Assembly: GCF_020217485.1 (NCBI RefSeq) | Contig: NZ_JAEKMI010000003.1 | Coordinates: forward strand, 1-64,000 | Origin: Mycobacterium sp. WUMAC-067 | Lineage (GTDB): Bacteria > Actinomycetota > Actinomycetes > Mycobacteriales > Mycobacteriaceae | Reading direction: 5' to 3' | DNA length: 64,000 nt | Part shown: piece by piece, positions 52,787 through 63,364 of the stretch | Layout of the letters: the number at the start of each line of letters is the position of its first letter | How positions within the stretch are numbered: position 1 is the stretch's first letter | Notes under the pieces: generated by a model | The model's input: only the letters and a program-made list of their open reading frames with translations | Databases searched by the model: none | What the model was told of the DNA's origin: nothing | Made by a program: the position numbers and the translations under genes

Positions 52787-54613
52787 TCAGCCCGCTTCGG
52801 ACAGCCGCTGCTTGAGCGCCTCGAACTCGTCGCGGACGCCGGTCGGCAGCTTCTCGCCGACGAACTCGAACCACTCCTCGATCTGCGGCAGTTCCTCGCG
52901 CCACTCGGCGGCGTTGACCGCCAGCGCCTGGGCCACCTCGTCGCTGCTGGCGTCGAGCCCGTCCAGGTCGAGGTCCTCGGCCTTCGGCACGATGCCGATC
53001 GGGGTGTCCTGGCCGCCGGCCTTGTGCTCGATGCGGTCGACGATCCACTTGAGCACCCGGCTGTTCTCGCCGAAGCCCGGCCACAGGAAGCCGCCGTCCT
53101 CGCCGCGACGGAACCAGTTGACGAAGAACACCTTCGGCATCTTGGACTCGTCGGCGTTCTTGCCCAGGTCGAGCCAGTGCTGGAAGTAGTCACCGACGTG
53201 GTACCCCAGGAACGGCAGCATGGCCATCGGGTCGCGGCGGACGGTGCCCACCTTGCCCTCGGCGGCGGCGGTCTGCTCGCTACCCATGGTGGCGCCCATG
53301 AACACGCCGTGCTGCCAGTCGCGCGCCTGCGTCACCAGCGGGACGGTCGTCTTGCGGCGGGCGCCGAACAGGATGCCCGAGATCGGCACGCCCTGCGGGT
53401 CGTCCCACTCCGGCGCCAGGATCGGGCACTGCGACATCGGCGTGCAGTAGCGCGAGTTCGGGTGGGCGGCCTTCTCGTCGGAGTCGGGCGTCCAGTCGCG
53501 GCCCTTCCAGTCGACCAGGTGCTGCGGGTCGCCCTCCAGGCCCTCCCACCACACGTCGTTGTCGTCGGTGAGCGCGACGTTGGTGAAGACGGTGTTGCCG
53601 GCCTCGATGGTGCGCATGGCGTTGGGGTTGGACTTCCAGTTGGTGCCCGGCGCGACGCCGAAGAAACCGAACTCGGGGTTGACCGCGTACAGCCGGCCGT
53701 CCTTGCCGAACCGCATCCAGGCGATGTCGTCGCCGAGCGTCTCGGCGCGCCAGCCCGGGATGGTCGGCTGCAGCATCGCCAGGTTGGTCTTGCCGCACGC
53801 CGACGGGAACGCCGCGGCGAAGTAGTACGCCTTGTTCTCCGGGGAGATGAGCTTGAGGATCAGCATGTGCTCGGCGAGCCAGCCCTCGTCGTGGGCCATG
53901 GCCGAGGCGATCCGCAGCGAGTAGCACTTCTTGCCCAGCAGCGCGTTACCGCCGTAGCCCGAGCCGTAGCTCATGATCTCGCGGGTCTCCGGGAAGTGGG
54001 TGATGTACTTGGTGTCGTTGCACGGCCACGGCACGTCCTGTTGGCCTTCGTCCAGGGGCGCCCCCACCGAGTGCAGCGCCTTGACGAAGAACCCGTCGTC
54101 GCCCATCTTCTCCAGCGCGGCCTTGCCCATCCGGGTCATCACCTTCATCGAGATGACGACGTACTCGGAGTCGGTGATCTCCACACCCAGCTTCGGGTCG
54201 TCGGCGCCCAGCGGACCCATGCAGAACGGCACCACCCACATGGTCCGGCCACGCATGCAGCCCCGGTACAGGTCGGTCATGATGGACCGCATCTCGGACG
54301 GGTCCATCCAGTTGTTGGTCGGCCCGGCGCCGCTCTCCTGCTCGGTGCAGATGAATGTCCGCGATTCCACCCGCGCCACGTCGGACGGGTCGGACAGCGC
54401 CAGGTAGGAGTTGGGGTGCTTCTTCTCGTTGAGCTTCTTCAGGGTGCCGGCCTCGACCAGTTGCCCGGCCAGCCGGTTGAACTCCTCGTCGGAGCCGTCA
54501 GCGAACACCACCCGGTCGGGCTGGGTGAGCTCGGCAACCTCCTGCACCCATGACAGCAGGCCCTGGTGATTCGTGGGTGCTGTGTCCAAACCGGGAATGG
54601 TCGCTGAGGTCAT
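52787..54613 (-). CDS. pckA: Phosphoenolpyruvate carboxykinase (GTP)
   Basis: 608 aa from ATG 54613 with AGGAGAG upstream (M. tuberculosis PckA is about 606). It interconverts oxaloacetate and PEP with GTP, the gateway to gluconeogenesis on lipid. The kinase P-loop is [15 protein letters not shown], with the GTP-type hyper-reactive Cys; further signatures are [28 protein letters not shown]. The AT-rich 138-bp region upstream may be the promoter. Confidence 0.95.
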   Translation of the reverse strand: MTSATIPGLDTAPTNHQGLLSWVQEVAELTQPDRVVFADGSDEEFNRLAGQLVEAGTLKKLNEKKHPNSYLALSDPSDVARVESRTFICTEQESGAGPTNNWMDPSEMRSIMTDLYRGCMRGRTMWVVPFCMGPLGADDPKLGVEITDSEYVVISMKVMTRMGKAALEKMGDDGFFVKALHSVGAPLDEGQQDVPWPCNDTKYITHFPETREIMSYGSGYGGNALLGKKCYSLRIASAMAHDEGWLAEHMLILKLISPENKAYYFAAAFPSACGKTNLAMLQPTIPGWRAETLGDDIAWMRFGKDGRLYAVNPEFGFFGVAPGTNWKSNPNAMRTIEAGNTVFTNVALTDDNDVWWEGLEGDPQHLVDWKGRDWTPDSDEKAAHPNSRYCTPMSQCPILAPEWDDPQGVPISGILFGARRKTTVPLVTQARDWQHGVFMGATMGSEQTAAAEGKVGTVRRDPMAMLPFLGYHVGDYFQHWLDLGKNADESKMPKVFFVNWFRRGEDGGFLWPGFGENSRVLKWIVDRIEHKAGGQDTPIGIVPKAEDLDLDGLDASSDEVAQALAVNAAEWREELPQIEEWFEFVGEKLPTGVRDEFEALKQRLSEAG

Positions 54614-54751
54614 CGAACTCTCCTGGATTCGTTGCGTATCGGGCTCGTGTGCTCGGTATGCCGTCGCCCACATAATTAAGGACTTGGTGGCGTTAACTAC
54701 AGGTTATCGTGAGGAACTTGTCGGGGAAGTCTCGGGCAGGTATAAGCCTTC

Positions 54752-56314
54752 TCACAACAACGATTCAGAAGCTCCCGACGGGTCGCCATCTTCGCTCCTC
54801 GAAGCGGGTTTTTCGGTTTCGTCACCACCGGCATCTTCGGCAGGACTTTCAGCCGGTTGTATACCCGGTTCTCCGAGTTCTGCACGCACCGCCCGCAGCG
54901 CCGCGGCGACCGCCGGCATCTCCCGATCCCGCGCGGCCGCAGCCCGCGCGGCGGCCAGCGCGTGCTCGCGCAGTTCGGTGTCGATGACGCCGACGGCGGC
55001 CGACGCCTGCGCGTTCTCGGCCTCGTCGTGGGCCAGCAACGCTTTGCTCAGCACCGACTCGGCGACCAGCACCCGGGTGGCGACCAGTTCCTCGACCACC
55101 GACCGCAGCGACGACGTCGCGTCGCCCGCCCAGCGGTCCAGCAGCGCCCGGTCGTGCAGCAGCCCGCGCAGGTTGATCACCAGAAAGGTGAGCGCCACCG
55201 AGATCGCCACGCACGCCACGGCCGCGACGACGGCGAGCCCGGGGTTGAGCCGCGAGACCACGCCGCTCATCAGCCGGCTCAGCGTGAGCGCCACCCCCAG
55301 CCCGAAGCCGACACCCAGCAGGATCATCAGCCAGGTTTCCTGCCGCCGCGACTTCAGCGGCGGCGCCGCGACATCCACCTGCGGGAGCTTCTCGACCGAC
55401 GGCAGGTCCATCGGCACGCCCACCACCTGCGCGACGTCGGCCAGCTGCGCGTCCGTGCCGTCGTTGACCTCGGCCACCACCTCGTCGAGGCGGGCGCGCG
55501 TGTGCGCCTCGAACCCGGACATGTCGCCCCGCGACAATCCCGCCGCGTGCTCCTGCAGCTCGGTGCGCGCCGTCGCGCACTGGTTACGCGCGGAGTGCGA
55601 CAACTGCACCCGAGCCTGCTGGATCTGACCGCGCAGCGTGATGGTGCGTTCGCTCTTCGCCTGCCGCCGCTGCTGCAACGCCGTGCTGCGTTCTTCGCGC
55701 AGCGCCTCGACCCGCGCGCGGCGACCCGATCCCTCGACGTCGCGGTCGAACCGCCGCTTGACCGTTTGTAGGCGAGATTCCCACGCCCGCAACCTGTTTC
55801 GCCGGGCGAGGTCGGGGTCGTCGAGTTGCGCCGCGACGGCGCCGACCAGGTCGTCGACGTCCGGCTCACCGACGTCGGGCAGGGCCGCCGCGCCCACCCA
55901 CGTCACCCGGCCGAAGCGCGGCGCGTGCGCGGCCAGCGCGTCGCGGTTGGCGGCGACGACCTCACGCCAGTTGCGATGCACGTCGATCTTGGACACCACC
56001 CCGACCACCGCGTCGGTGTGCTCGGTCGCGGCGTCCAGCAGTGCGCAGTCGGAGGCCGTCAGATGGGCCGCCGCGGACACGACGAACACCACCGCCATCG
56101 GCACCTCGCCGGGCCCCAGGTCGGTCGACTCCACGAACTTGTGCTGCGGAAGGCGCCCTTGCAGCGCCGTGGCCACCGCGCTCACCCCGGCCATCCACGG
56201 GCCGGTCACCAGCACCACGTCACAGCGCTGAACGGCCGGCGGATCCAGATCCGGCGCCGCCGCGGCCACCAACGCGTCCACCCGTGCGACGGGATCGTTG
56301 CCCTCGCCGCTCAC
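54752..56314 (-). CDS. Dynamin/GTPase-like membrane protein with degenerate P-loop (Rv0210 type)
   Basis: 520 aa from GTG 56314, whose GTGA overlaps the previous stop by 4 bp. The N-terminal NTPase-like domain has VTGPWMAGVSA where a P-loop would be but no Lys, and SKID as a possible G4 motif. A long coiled coil (about 180-290) follows, then two adjacent membrane helices (LMILLGVGFGLGVALTL and VAAVACVAISVALTFLVI) and a charged tail. The layout recalls bacterial dynamin-like or Era-like membrane GTPases. It lies 138 bp upstream of pckA and is conserved in M. tuberculosis; function unknown. Confidence 0.78.
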   Translation of the reverse strand: MSGEGNDPVARVDALVAAAAPDLDPPAVQRCDVVLVTGPWMAGVSAVATALQGRLPQHKFVESTDLGPGEVPMAVVFVVSAAAHLTASDCALLDAATEHTDAVVGVVSKIDVHRNWREVVAANRDALAAHAPRFGRVTWVGAAALPDVGEPDVDDLVGAVAAQLDDPDLARRNRLRAWESRLQTVKRRFDRDVEGSGRRARVEALREERSTALQQRRQAKSERTITLRGQIQQARVQLSHSARNQCATARTELQEHAAGLSRGDMSGFEAHTRARLDEVVAEVNDGTDAQLADVAQVVGVPMDLPSVEKLPQVDVAAPPLKSRRQETWLMILLGVGFGLGVALTLSRLMSGVVSRLNPGLAVVAAVACVAISVALTFLVINLRGLLHDRALLDRWAGDATSSLRSVVEELVATRVLVAESVLSKALLAHDEAENAQASAAVGVIDTELREHALAAARAAAARDREMPAVAAALRAVRAELGEPGIQPAESPAEDAGGDETEKPASRSEDGDPSGASESLL

Positions 56315-57411
56315 CAGGATTCCCCCGGCAGTGACGCGCAGGCCTGCGACCACAGCCGCAGCGATCCGCGGGCGATGTCCGCGCCGCAGGCGCGGTGCAG
56401 CTCACTCGCCGAGGCGCGGCTGTAGCGCTGCCACCGCACGGCGCGCGGCAGGTGCGCGGACGGGTCGCGGTCCACGCCGGCCGACTCGGGGCCGCCCGGG
56501 TCCAGCCCGGCCGCCTCGGCCAGATCCACCGCGGCCGCCATCCGGGCGACCACCGTGTCGTCGCGGGACAGGAACCCGCCGATCCGCTCGCCGAGCTCGC
56601 CCCCGCCGGCGGCCAGCGCCTCCAATTCCGCGACGGCCCCGAGCACCCGCTGGTAGCGCACCTCGGCGCCGAGCGCGCCGACCTTGGCCAGGACGGCGTC
56701 GACGCCGCTCATCCGGCGCAGCAAGGCGCGGACCTGCGCCCGGGACCTGCCCTGGCGGAGCGCGGCGACCGCCAGCGCGGTGCCGAACAGGTCGAGGGTG
56801 TCCAGCAGGCGCTGACGCACGCCGGTGGGCACCGGGCCGTCCGCCGCCAGGAAGTCGGCGAACGAGCCGTCCAGGCACGCGGCGGCCCCGGGGTGCGTGG
56901 CGAGCGCGTGTAGCGCCGCCCACAGCGGGTTGTCCTCGGCGTCGTCCAGCGCGTCGAGCGCGTCCCCGAGCAGGCCGATCATCGGCTCCATGGGCACGCC
57001 GATCAGCGCCGACAGGTCGGCGGACCGCGCCCGGGCGGCCGCGATCGGCCCGTCACCGCGCCGGCCCGACAGATCGGCCTTGTTCAGCACCGCCACCACC
57101 GGGTGCCCGGCGGCCGCGATGGCATGGGCGTCCTCGGGCTTGACCACCTCCGCGACCACGTAGACGACCACGTCGGCGCCGCGGTCGGGCGCCGCCGCGC
57201 TCACCTGGAGGTCCGTCGCGATCCCCGACGCGCCTCCCGCCCGGTCCAGCGCGCGGGCCACCGTGCGGCGGCCGACCCCCCGGCGGCCGCGGACCACCAC
57301 CCGCAGCGGTGCGGCGGTTCGCCGGGCGATCGCCGTCACCCGCGGGTCGACGAGCCCGTCGGCAAACCGCGCCAGCTCATCGACGAAAATCTGGTGTCCC
57401 TGTCCCCTCAT
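56311..57411 (-). CDS. GTPase-like protein with Arg in the P-loop (Rv0209 type)
   Basis: 366 aa from ATG 57411 (Rv0209 has about 361). The N-terminal domain has VVVRGRRGVGRRTVARAL, a Walker A-like loop in which Lys is Arg, and VLNKADL, a clear G4 motif; YVVAEVVKPEDAHAI precedes it. The C-terminal two thirds are helical. It overlaps the next GTPase-like gene by 4 bp and must work with it; paired dynamin-like proteins are known in bacteria. Nucleotide binding is uncertain because of the Lys loss. Confidence 0.78.
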   Translation of the reverse strand: MRGQGHQIFVDELARFADGLVDPRVTAIARRTAAPLRVVVRGRRGVGRRTVARALDRAGGASGIATDLQVSAAAPDRGADVVVYVVAEVVKPEDAHAIAAAGHPVVAVLNKADLSGRRGDGPIAAARARSADLSALIGVPMEPMIGLLGDALDALDDAEDNPLWAALHALATHPGAAACLDGSFADFLAADGPVPTGVRQRLLDTLDLFGTALAVAALRQGRSRAQVRALLRRMSGVDAVLAKVGALGAEVRYQRVLGAVAELEALAAGGGELGERIGGFLSRDDTVVARMAAAVDLAEAAGLDPGGPESAGVDRDPSAHLPRAVRWQRYSRASASELHRACGADIARGSLRLWSQACASLPGESW

Positions 57412-57622
57412 ATCCCGCCTGTTCGGTCCGAATGACCCGATCGCCCCGTCGGCGTCGCCGCTACCGCGTGCAGCGCCGGCGCCGGGCGGCCCCACCGAAT
57501 GGTGGCATCCACGTCGCCAAGAAGCGAGCCACCGTTAATCAGTTACCAGTTGAAGGCAACTGTTGGGTATCAATCCGGACCAGGGGCGGCTACATCCAAG
57601 GTTTATAGGCCACCATGGACAA

Positions 57623-58387
57623 ATGCATGCGCAGCGCGGGGTGGCGATGTCTGCCGACACGCCGATCGGGGAATCGGCCCGCCCCGACCAGCGCTACCTC
57701 CCCGCGACGGCGTTCCGGTCGCGACGGTCCGCCCTGTCCGACGCCCAGCGCCAGACGTGGGAGCGGCGCTGGCCCGAACTCGGCCTGTCGGTGGGCGCCC
57801 CCGCGGACGGAACCGGCGGCGAAGAGCCGCCGCTGGACACCCGCTCGTGGTTCGGACGCCAGGCGCCCCTGGTGCTCGAAATCGGTTGCGGCAGCGGCAC
57901 ATCGACGCTGGCGATGGCCAAGGACGAGCCCGGCGTCGATGTGGTCGCGGTGGAGATCTACCGGCGGGGGCTGGCGCAGTTGCTGTGCGCGATCGACCGC
58001 GACGCGGTGACCAACATCCGGCTGATCCGCGGCAACGCGCTCGACGTGCTGCAGCGGCTCATCACCCCGGCGTCGCTGACCGGGGTGCGCGTCTTCTTCC
58101 CCGATCCGTGGCCCAAGGCGCGCCACCACAAGCGCCGGTTCCTGCAGCCCGGCACGATTGGCTTGATAGCCGACCGGCTACTCCCTGGTGGTGTCCTGCA
58201 CGTTGCGACGGACCACGCCGGCTATGCCGAACACATCGCCGAAGTCGGCGCGGGCGAGTCCCGGCTGCGCCGGGCCGACCCCGACAGCCGGCTGCCGATC
58301 TCGACCGTTCGCCCGACCACCAAGTACGAGACGAAAGCCCAAGAAGCGGGCAGCGCCGTCACCGAGTTCGTTTGGCTTAGACGATGA
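57623..58387 (+). CDS. trmB: tRNA (guanine-N7-)-methyltransferase TrmB
   Basis: 254 aa from ATG 57623, which matches the MHAQ start region of Rv0208c; ATG 57647 is an alternative. It methylates G46 of tRNAs at N7 with SAM. Signatures: LEIGCGSGTSTLAMA (SAM), GVEVYRRGLAQL-type helix, and RVFFPDPWPKARHHKRRFLQP, the TrmB-specific block. The NYN gene starts 14 nt after the stop and mmpL3 follows, the same order as in M. tuberculosis. Confidence 0.9.
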   Translation: MHAQRGVAMSADTPIGESARPDQRYLPATAFRSRRSALSDAQRQTWERRWPELGLSVGAPADGTGGEEPPLDTRSWFGRQAPLVLEIGCGSGTSTLAMAKDEPGVDVVAVEIYRRGLAQLLCAIDRDAVTNIRLIRGNALDVLQRLITPASLTGVRVFFPDPWPKARHHKRRFLQPGTIGLIADRLLPGGVLHVATDHAGYAEHIAEVGAGESRLRRADPDSRLPISTVRPTTKYETKAQEAGSAVTEFVWLRR

Positions 58388-58401
58388 ATAGGCGATGAGC
58401 T

Positions 58402-59124
58402 ATGAGCCTGACTGAAACCTCCACCGCCGGAGCAGAACCCGTCGCGCCGCCGGCGGTGCTGTCCGCCGATGACGTGGGGACCCTGGGCGGCTTTTCGCCT
58501 TCGGGCGGGCGCGTCTTGCTGGTCTGGGACGCCCCCAACCTCGACATGGGCCTGGGCTCGATCCTGGGTCGGCGCCCGACGGCGTTGGAACGCCCGCGGT
58601 TCGACGCCCTGGGACGCTGGCTGCTGGCGCGGACGGCCGAGGTCAGCGCCGAACGCCCGGGCGTGGTCGTCGAACCCGAGGCCACCGTGTTCACCAACAT
58701 CGCGCCGGGCAGCGCCGACGTCGTCCGGCCCTGGGTGGACGCCCTTCGTAACGTGGGGTTCGCGGTGTTCGCCAAGCCGAAGATCGACGAGGACAGCGAC
58801 GTCGACCGCGACATGCTGGCCCACATCGAACTGCGGCGCAGCGAGGGGCTGGCGGCCGTGGTGGTGGCTTCGGCCGACGGCCAAGCGTTTCGCGAACCGC
58901 TCGAGGAGATCGCCCGAACCGGCATCAGCGTCCAAGTGATCGGATTTCGCGAACATGCGAGTTGGGCGCTAGCGTCGGATACCTTGGACTTCGTTGACCT
59001 GGAGGACATCGCCGGCGTCTTCCGGGAACCATTGCCGCGGATCGGCCTAGATTCGCTGCCTGACCAGGGTGCGTGGCTGCAGCCGTTCCGGCCGCTGTCA
59101 GCGCTGTTGACCGCGCGTGTGTGA
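58402..59124 (+). CDS. NYN-domain protein (Rv0207c type)
   Basis: 240 aa. The NYN (PIN-like nuclease) domain shows VLLVWDAPNLDMGLG (about 39-53) with two aspartates, VEPEATVFTNI, and GLAAVVVASADGQAF with a third acidic site, then a conserved tail. NYN proteins are usually metal-dependent RNases. It is between trmB and mmpL3, all in the same direction, so a link to tRNA processing or to MmpL3 is only positional. Confidence 0.82.
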   Translation: MSLTETSTAGAEPVAPPAVLSADDVGTLGGFSPSGGRVLLVWDAPNLDMGLGSILGRRPTALERPRFDALGRWLLARTAEVSAERPGVVVEPEATVFTNIAPGSADVVRPWVDALRNVGFAVFAKPKIDEDSDVDRDMLAHIELRRSEGLAAVVVASADGQAFREPLEEIARTGISVQVIGFREHASWALASDTLDFVDLEDIAGVFREPLPRIGLDSLPDQGAWLQPFRPLSALLTARV

Positions 59125-59182
59125 CACTGAAAAACCAGTGCGCGGGTCGCTGCAGACTAAGTCGATCCAGTAAGGAGCTTGC

Positions 59183-62038
59183 GTGTTCGCCTGGTGGGGT
59201 CGAACTGTGTACCGATATCGGTACATCGTGATCGGGGTCACGGTAGCTCTGTGTCTGCTCGGCGGCGTTTTCGGAATCAGCCTGGGCAAGCATGTTACAC
59301 AGAGCGGCTTCTACGACGACGGCAGTCAATCCGTCAAGGCGTCGGTGCTGGGCGACCAGACCTACGGCCGGGACCGCACCAGCCACGTGGTGGCCACGTT
59401 CACCGCCCCCAGCGGGAAGACGGTCGACGACCAGGCGTGGCGGGACAAGATCGTCGCCGGCCTCAACAAGTTCAAGACCGACCATCCCGACCAGGTCGTC
59501 GGCTGGGCCGGCTGGCTGGCGGCACCCGAGAGCACCAACCCGGTCATCAAGGGGATGGTGAGCGAGGACAAGAAGCACACCTTCGTGTCCATCCCGCTCA
59601 AGGGCGACGACGACGACACCATCCTCAACAATTACAAGGACATCGCGCCGGATCTGCAGAAGCTCGACGGCGGCACGGTGCAGCTGGCCGGCCTCGAGCC
59701 GATCGCCAACGCCTTGACCGGCACCATCGCCACCGACCAGCGCCGCATGGAGGTGCTGGCGCTGCCGTTGGTGACGGTCGTGCTGTTCCTGGTGTTCGGG
59801 GGCGCGGTCGCCGCCGGCCTGCCGGCCATCGTCGGCGGGCTGAGCATCGCGGGCTCGTTGGGCATCCTGCGCCTCGTCGCCGTGTTCGGGCCGGTGCACT
59901 TCTTCGCCCAGCCGGTGGTCTCGCTGATCGGCCTGGGTATCGCCATCGACTACGGGCTGTTCGTGGTGAGCAGGTTCCGGGAGGAGATAGCCGAGGGCTA
60001 CGACACCGAGGCCGCGGTGCGGCGCACGGTGATGACGGCCGGTCGCACCGTGACGTTCTCGGCGGTGCTGATCATCGCGTCGAGCGCCAGCCTGCTGGTG
60101 CTGCCGCAGGGCTTCGTGCATTCGCTGACCTACGCGATCTTCGCGGCGGTGGGGCTCGCGGCGCTGCTGTCGATCACGTTCCTGCCCGCGTGCCTGGGCA
60201 TCCTCGGCCGGCACGTCGACGCGCTGGGGGTGCGGACCGCGTTCCGAGTGCCGTTCCTGCGCAACTGGAAGTATTCGCGCGCCTACCTGAACTGGCTGGC
60301 CGACCGGCTGCAGAAGACGAAGACCCGCGAAGAGGTCGAGGCCGGCTTCTGGGGCAAGCTGGTGAACTGGGTGATGAAGCGGCCGTTGGCGTTCGCCATC
60401 CCGATCGCCGTCGGCATGATCTTGTTGGTCATCCCGCTGAGCAACCTGTCGTTCGGCGGCATGAGCGAGAAGTACCTGCCGCCGGACAACCCCGTGCGCC
60501 AGGCGCAGGAGCATTTCGACAAGCTCTTCCCGGGGTACCGCACCGAGCAGCTGACGGTGGTGATCCAGAGCGACAACCACAGCAAGGTCACCGATCAGCA
60601 GGTCGCCGACATCCGCAACAGGATCTCCTCGATCGGCGGGTTCACCGACAAGACGTGGGAGGAACGGGCCTGCCCGACCATCGCCGGCAATCCCTGCGTC
60701 GCCGGTCCGAACGGGACGACGGTGCCCAAGGACGGCTCGGTGCGGGTGATCCAGAACGGCTTGGCCAACCGCAATGACGCCGCCAAGAAGATCACCGAAC
60801 TGCGCTCGGTGAACCCCCCGAAGGGGCTGAACCTGTACGTCGGCGGCACCCCGGCGCTGGAACAGGACAGCATCCACAGCCTGGCCGAGAACGGCCCGTT
60901 GATGCTGGTGTTGCTGCTCAGCGCCACGCTGCTGCTGATGTTCCTGGCGTTCGGATCGGTGGTGTTGCCGATCAAGGCGGTGCTGATGAGCGCGCTCACC
61001 CTGGGATCCACGCTGGGGATCCTGACGTGGATCTTCGTCGACGGGCACCTGTCGGGCGTGCTGAATTTCACCCCCACTCCGCTGATGGTGGTGCTCATCG
61101 CGCTGGTTGTCGCCGTCGGTTTCGGCCTGGCCACCGACTACGAGGTGTTCCTGGTATCGCGCATGGTCGAGGCGCGCGAACGGGGCATGTCGACCGCCGA
61201 GGCCATCCGGATCGGCACCGCGACCACCGGGCGGCTGATCACGGCCGCCGCGCTGGTGCTGGCCGTGGTCGCCGGTTCGTTCGTGTTCTCCGACCTGGTG
61301 TTGATGAAGTATCTGGCCTTCGGTCTGATGGCGGCGCTGCTGCTGGACGCGACCGTCGTCCGGATGTTCCTGGTGCCGTCGGTGATGAAGTTGCTCGGCG
61401 ACGACTGCTGGTGGGCGCCGCGCTGGGCCCGGCGCCTGCAGAACAAGATCGGGCTGGGCGAGATCGATCTGCCCGATGAGCGCAAGCGGCCGACGCTCAA
61501 CGGTCGGCCCGCGCGGCCGCCGGTGGCGGCCAGCCTGGTCGCCGCGACGCCGCGCCCGCCGCACGACCCCACCCACCCCGCCCCGCTGGAGCCGTCGCGA
61601 CCGGCGCGCCCCGCGGCGGCCGGTCCGCCGGAGCCCAGGCCCGCCCAGGACCCGTCCTCGCGGGCGGACGACAGCGTGGATACCACCCGCATCCCGGCCC
61701 GGCCGAGCCAGCCGACCGAGGCCAAGACCACCCGCTTCTCCGCGCAGAGCGGCCCCGCCAGGGAGCGGCCGGCCGACCCGCGCCCCGCGACCCAGCCCGC
61801 ACCGCAGGGCCCGCACGCGCCGCAGCGCCCCCCGTCGTCGGCGGCGCCGCCGTCCGGCGATCAGACCCGGGCCATCCCCGTGCCCGGCCACCATTCCGAC
61901 GACCCCGACGGCACCGCCGCCGGCGAGGCCGCGAACCCCCGCGGCCAGGGCGAGAACGGCGACCCCGCGCGGCAGCGGCGCCGCTCCGGCGGCGGGCTGT
62001 CCGCCGCGGATCTGCTGCGCCGCGAGGGACGGTTATAG
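59183..62038 (+). CDS. mmpL3: Trehalose monomycolate flippase MmpL3
   Basis: 951 aa RND-type transporter that exports trehalose monomycolate across the inner membrane and is essential in mycobacteria. GTG 59183 with AAGGAG seven bases upstream is the start. Two repeats of TM helices and periplasmic porter domains are visible. The proton-relay Asp/Tyr pairs are present: D256/Y257 (GIAIDYG) and D652/Y653 (GLATDYE). The last 190 residues are a Pro/Arg-rich, low-complexity cytoplasmic tail. The sequence is about seven residues longer than M. tuberculosis MmpL3. Confidence 0.96.
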   Translation: MFAWWGRTVYRYRYIVIGVTVALCLLGGVFGISLGKHVTQSGFYDDGSQSVKASVLGDQTYGRDRTSHVVATFTAPSGKTVDDQAWRDKIVAGLNKFKTDHPDQVVGWAGWLAAPESTNPVIKGMVSEDKKHTFVSIPLKGDDDDTILNNYKDIAPDLQKLDGGTVQLAGLEPIANALTGTIATDQRRMEVLALPLVTVVLFLVFGGAVAAGLPAIVGGLSIAGSLGILRLVAVFGPVHFFAQPVVSLIGLGIAIDYGLFVVSRFREEIAEGYDTEAAVRRTVMTAGRTVTFSAVLIIASSASLLVLPQGFVHSLTYAIFAAVGLAALLSITFLPACLGILGRHVDALGVRTAFRVPFLRNWKYSRAYLNWLADRLQKTKTREEVEAGFWGKLVNWVMKRPLAFAIPIAVGMILLVIPLSNLSFGGMSEKYLPPDNPVRQAQEHFDKLFPGYRTEQLTVVIQSDNHSKVTDQQVADIRNRISSIGGFTDKTWEERACPTIAGNPCVAGPNGTTVPKDGSVRVIQNGLANRNDAAKKITELRSVNPPKGLNLYVGGTPALEQDSIHSLAENGPLMLVLLLSATLLLMFLAFGSVVLPIKAVLMSALTLGSTLGILTWIFVDGHLSGVLNFTPTPLMVVLIALVVAVGFGLATDYEVFLVSRMVEARERGMSTAEAIRIGTATTGRLITAAALVLAVVAGSFVFSDLVLMKYLAFGLMAALLLDATVVRMFLVPSVMKLLGDDCWWAPRWARRLQNKIGLGEIDLPDERKRPTLNGRPARPPVAASLVAATPRPPHDPTHPAPLEPSRPARPAAAGPPEPRPAQDPSSRADDSVDTTRIPARPSQPTEAKTTRFSAQSGPARERPADPRPATQPAPQGPHAPQRPPSSAAPPSGDQTRAIPVPGHHSDDPDGTAAGEAANPRGQGENGDPARQRRRSGGGLSAADLLRREGRL

Positions 62039-62070
62039 GAAAGCCCCCCGACATATCCTGACGGTCGGTA

Positions 62071-63207
62071 TCAGCCGGGTTTGTCCGGTTCGGCCTGCAG
62101 GATGGCGTTCTTCTCGTCCGCCTCCTCGGTCTGCTTTTCGGCTTCCGCCTCGGGGTTGGGCGCCAGCAACACCTGGAACGCGTTGTTGAGGAACGCGACC
62201 GTCGGGACGGCCAGCAGGGCGCCGACGATCCCGGCGAGGACGCCGCCGGTGGAGATGGCCAGCACCACGGCGAGCGGGTGAATCGAGACCGCGCGGCCCA
62301 TCACCAGCGGCTGCAGCAGGTGGGCCTCCATCTGGTTGACCGCGATCAGCACCCCCAGCGTGATGAGCGCGTACACAATGCCCTTGGCCAACAGGGCGAC
62401 CACCACGGCCAGCAGGCCCGAAACCAGCGCACCGATCAGCGGGATGAAGGCGCCCAGGAACACCAGCGAGGCCAGCGGCAGCGCGAGCGGGATCCCCATG
62501 ATCGCCAAGCCCGTGCCCACCCCGGCCGCGTCGGTCAGAGCCACCAGAAAGGTGGCCCGCACGTACCCGATCAGCGACCCGTACCCGGCGTTGCCGGCCT
62601 CGTGCACCCGGTCGCGGACGTCGGACGGGATGATCTGCACCACGTAGCGCCAAATGTTGCGCCCACCGTAGAGAAAGAAGATCAGCGTGAACAGCACCAG
62701 CACCGCGGCGGTGACCAGCTCCGTGACGGTGGCCGCGGTGGACAGCGCGCCGCTGGTCAGCTTGGCCTGATTGTTGTGCAGCGCCTCGATGGCGGCGTTG
62801 CCCGCGCTGTCGATCTGTTCGCTGCGCAAATGCGCCGGCCCGTTGATCAGCCATCGGCGGGTCGACTCGATGCTCTGCGTCACCTGTTCGGTCAGGCCGG
62901 GCAGGCCGTCGATGAACTGCAGGATGACGAACGCCAGGATGCCGCCCAGGATCGCGAAGCCGCCCAGCAGGACCAGCGCCACCGCGCCGCCGCGGGGCAG
63001 GCCCCGCCGATCCAGCCAGTCGACGACCGGCACCAGCAACGCGCTCAGCAGCAGCGCCACCAGCACCGGGACGACGATGATTTCGAGCTTCTTGACCACC
63101 CACAACAGAGCGACCGCGGCGGCCAGGATGACGAGCAAACGCCACGCCCAGGCTGCGGTCTTGCGTACTAGGGGTTCAACCGACGCATCGTCGACGTTTG
63201 CTGACAT
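62071..63207 (-). CDS. AI-2E-family (YdiK/PerM-like) membrane permease (Rv0205 type)
   Basis: 378 aa with about seven membrane helices. PF01594 landmarks: [34 protein letters not shown] first block, [15 protein letters not shown], and [27 protein letters not shown]. The tail is acidic. Substrate unknown; members have been linked to signal export, ion antiport or PerM-type roles in envelope growth. It is convergent with mmpL3 across 32 bp, where only a weak CCGAC/GTCGG stem occurs. Confidence 0.86.
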   Translation of the reverse strand: MSANVDDASVEPLVRKTAAWAWRLLVILAAAVALLWVVKKLEIIVVPVLVALLLSALLVPVVDWLDRRGLPRGGAVALVLLGGFAILGGILAFVILQFIDGLPGLTEQVTQSIESTRRWLINGPAHLRSEQIDSAGNAAIEALHNNQAKLTSGALSTAATVTELVTAAVLVLFTLIFFLYGGRNIWRYVVQIIPSDVRDRVHEAGNAGYGSLIGYVRATFLVALTDAAGVGTGLAIMGIPLALPLASLVFLGAFIPLIGALVSGLLAVVVALLAKGIVYALITLGVLIAVNQMEAHLLQPLVMGRAVSIHPLAVVLAISTGGVLAGIVGALLAVPTVAFLNNAFQVLLAPNPEAEAEKQTEEADEKNAILQAEPDKPG

Positions 63208-63364
63208 TTGGCCAGCCTATCGGTCGCGGCGCCGACCCGAACCCGTTCGGAAGGTCCCGCCCGTCGGCCGCAACCGTCGGAGCCGGCACGATCCGGTTAC
63301 GACGGCGACACAGTCGGCGGCGCGCAGCGATCGCCGCGCCACCTGCACCGTTACCCTAAATCAC

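Noticed and set aside
58925..61894. A 989-codon open frame on the minus strand opposite mmpL3
   Set aside because: Its composition is His/Gln/Arg-rich repeats typical of antisense reading of a high-GC gene, and the opposite strand is clearly mmpL3.
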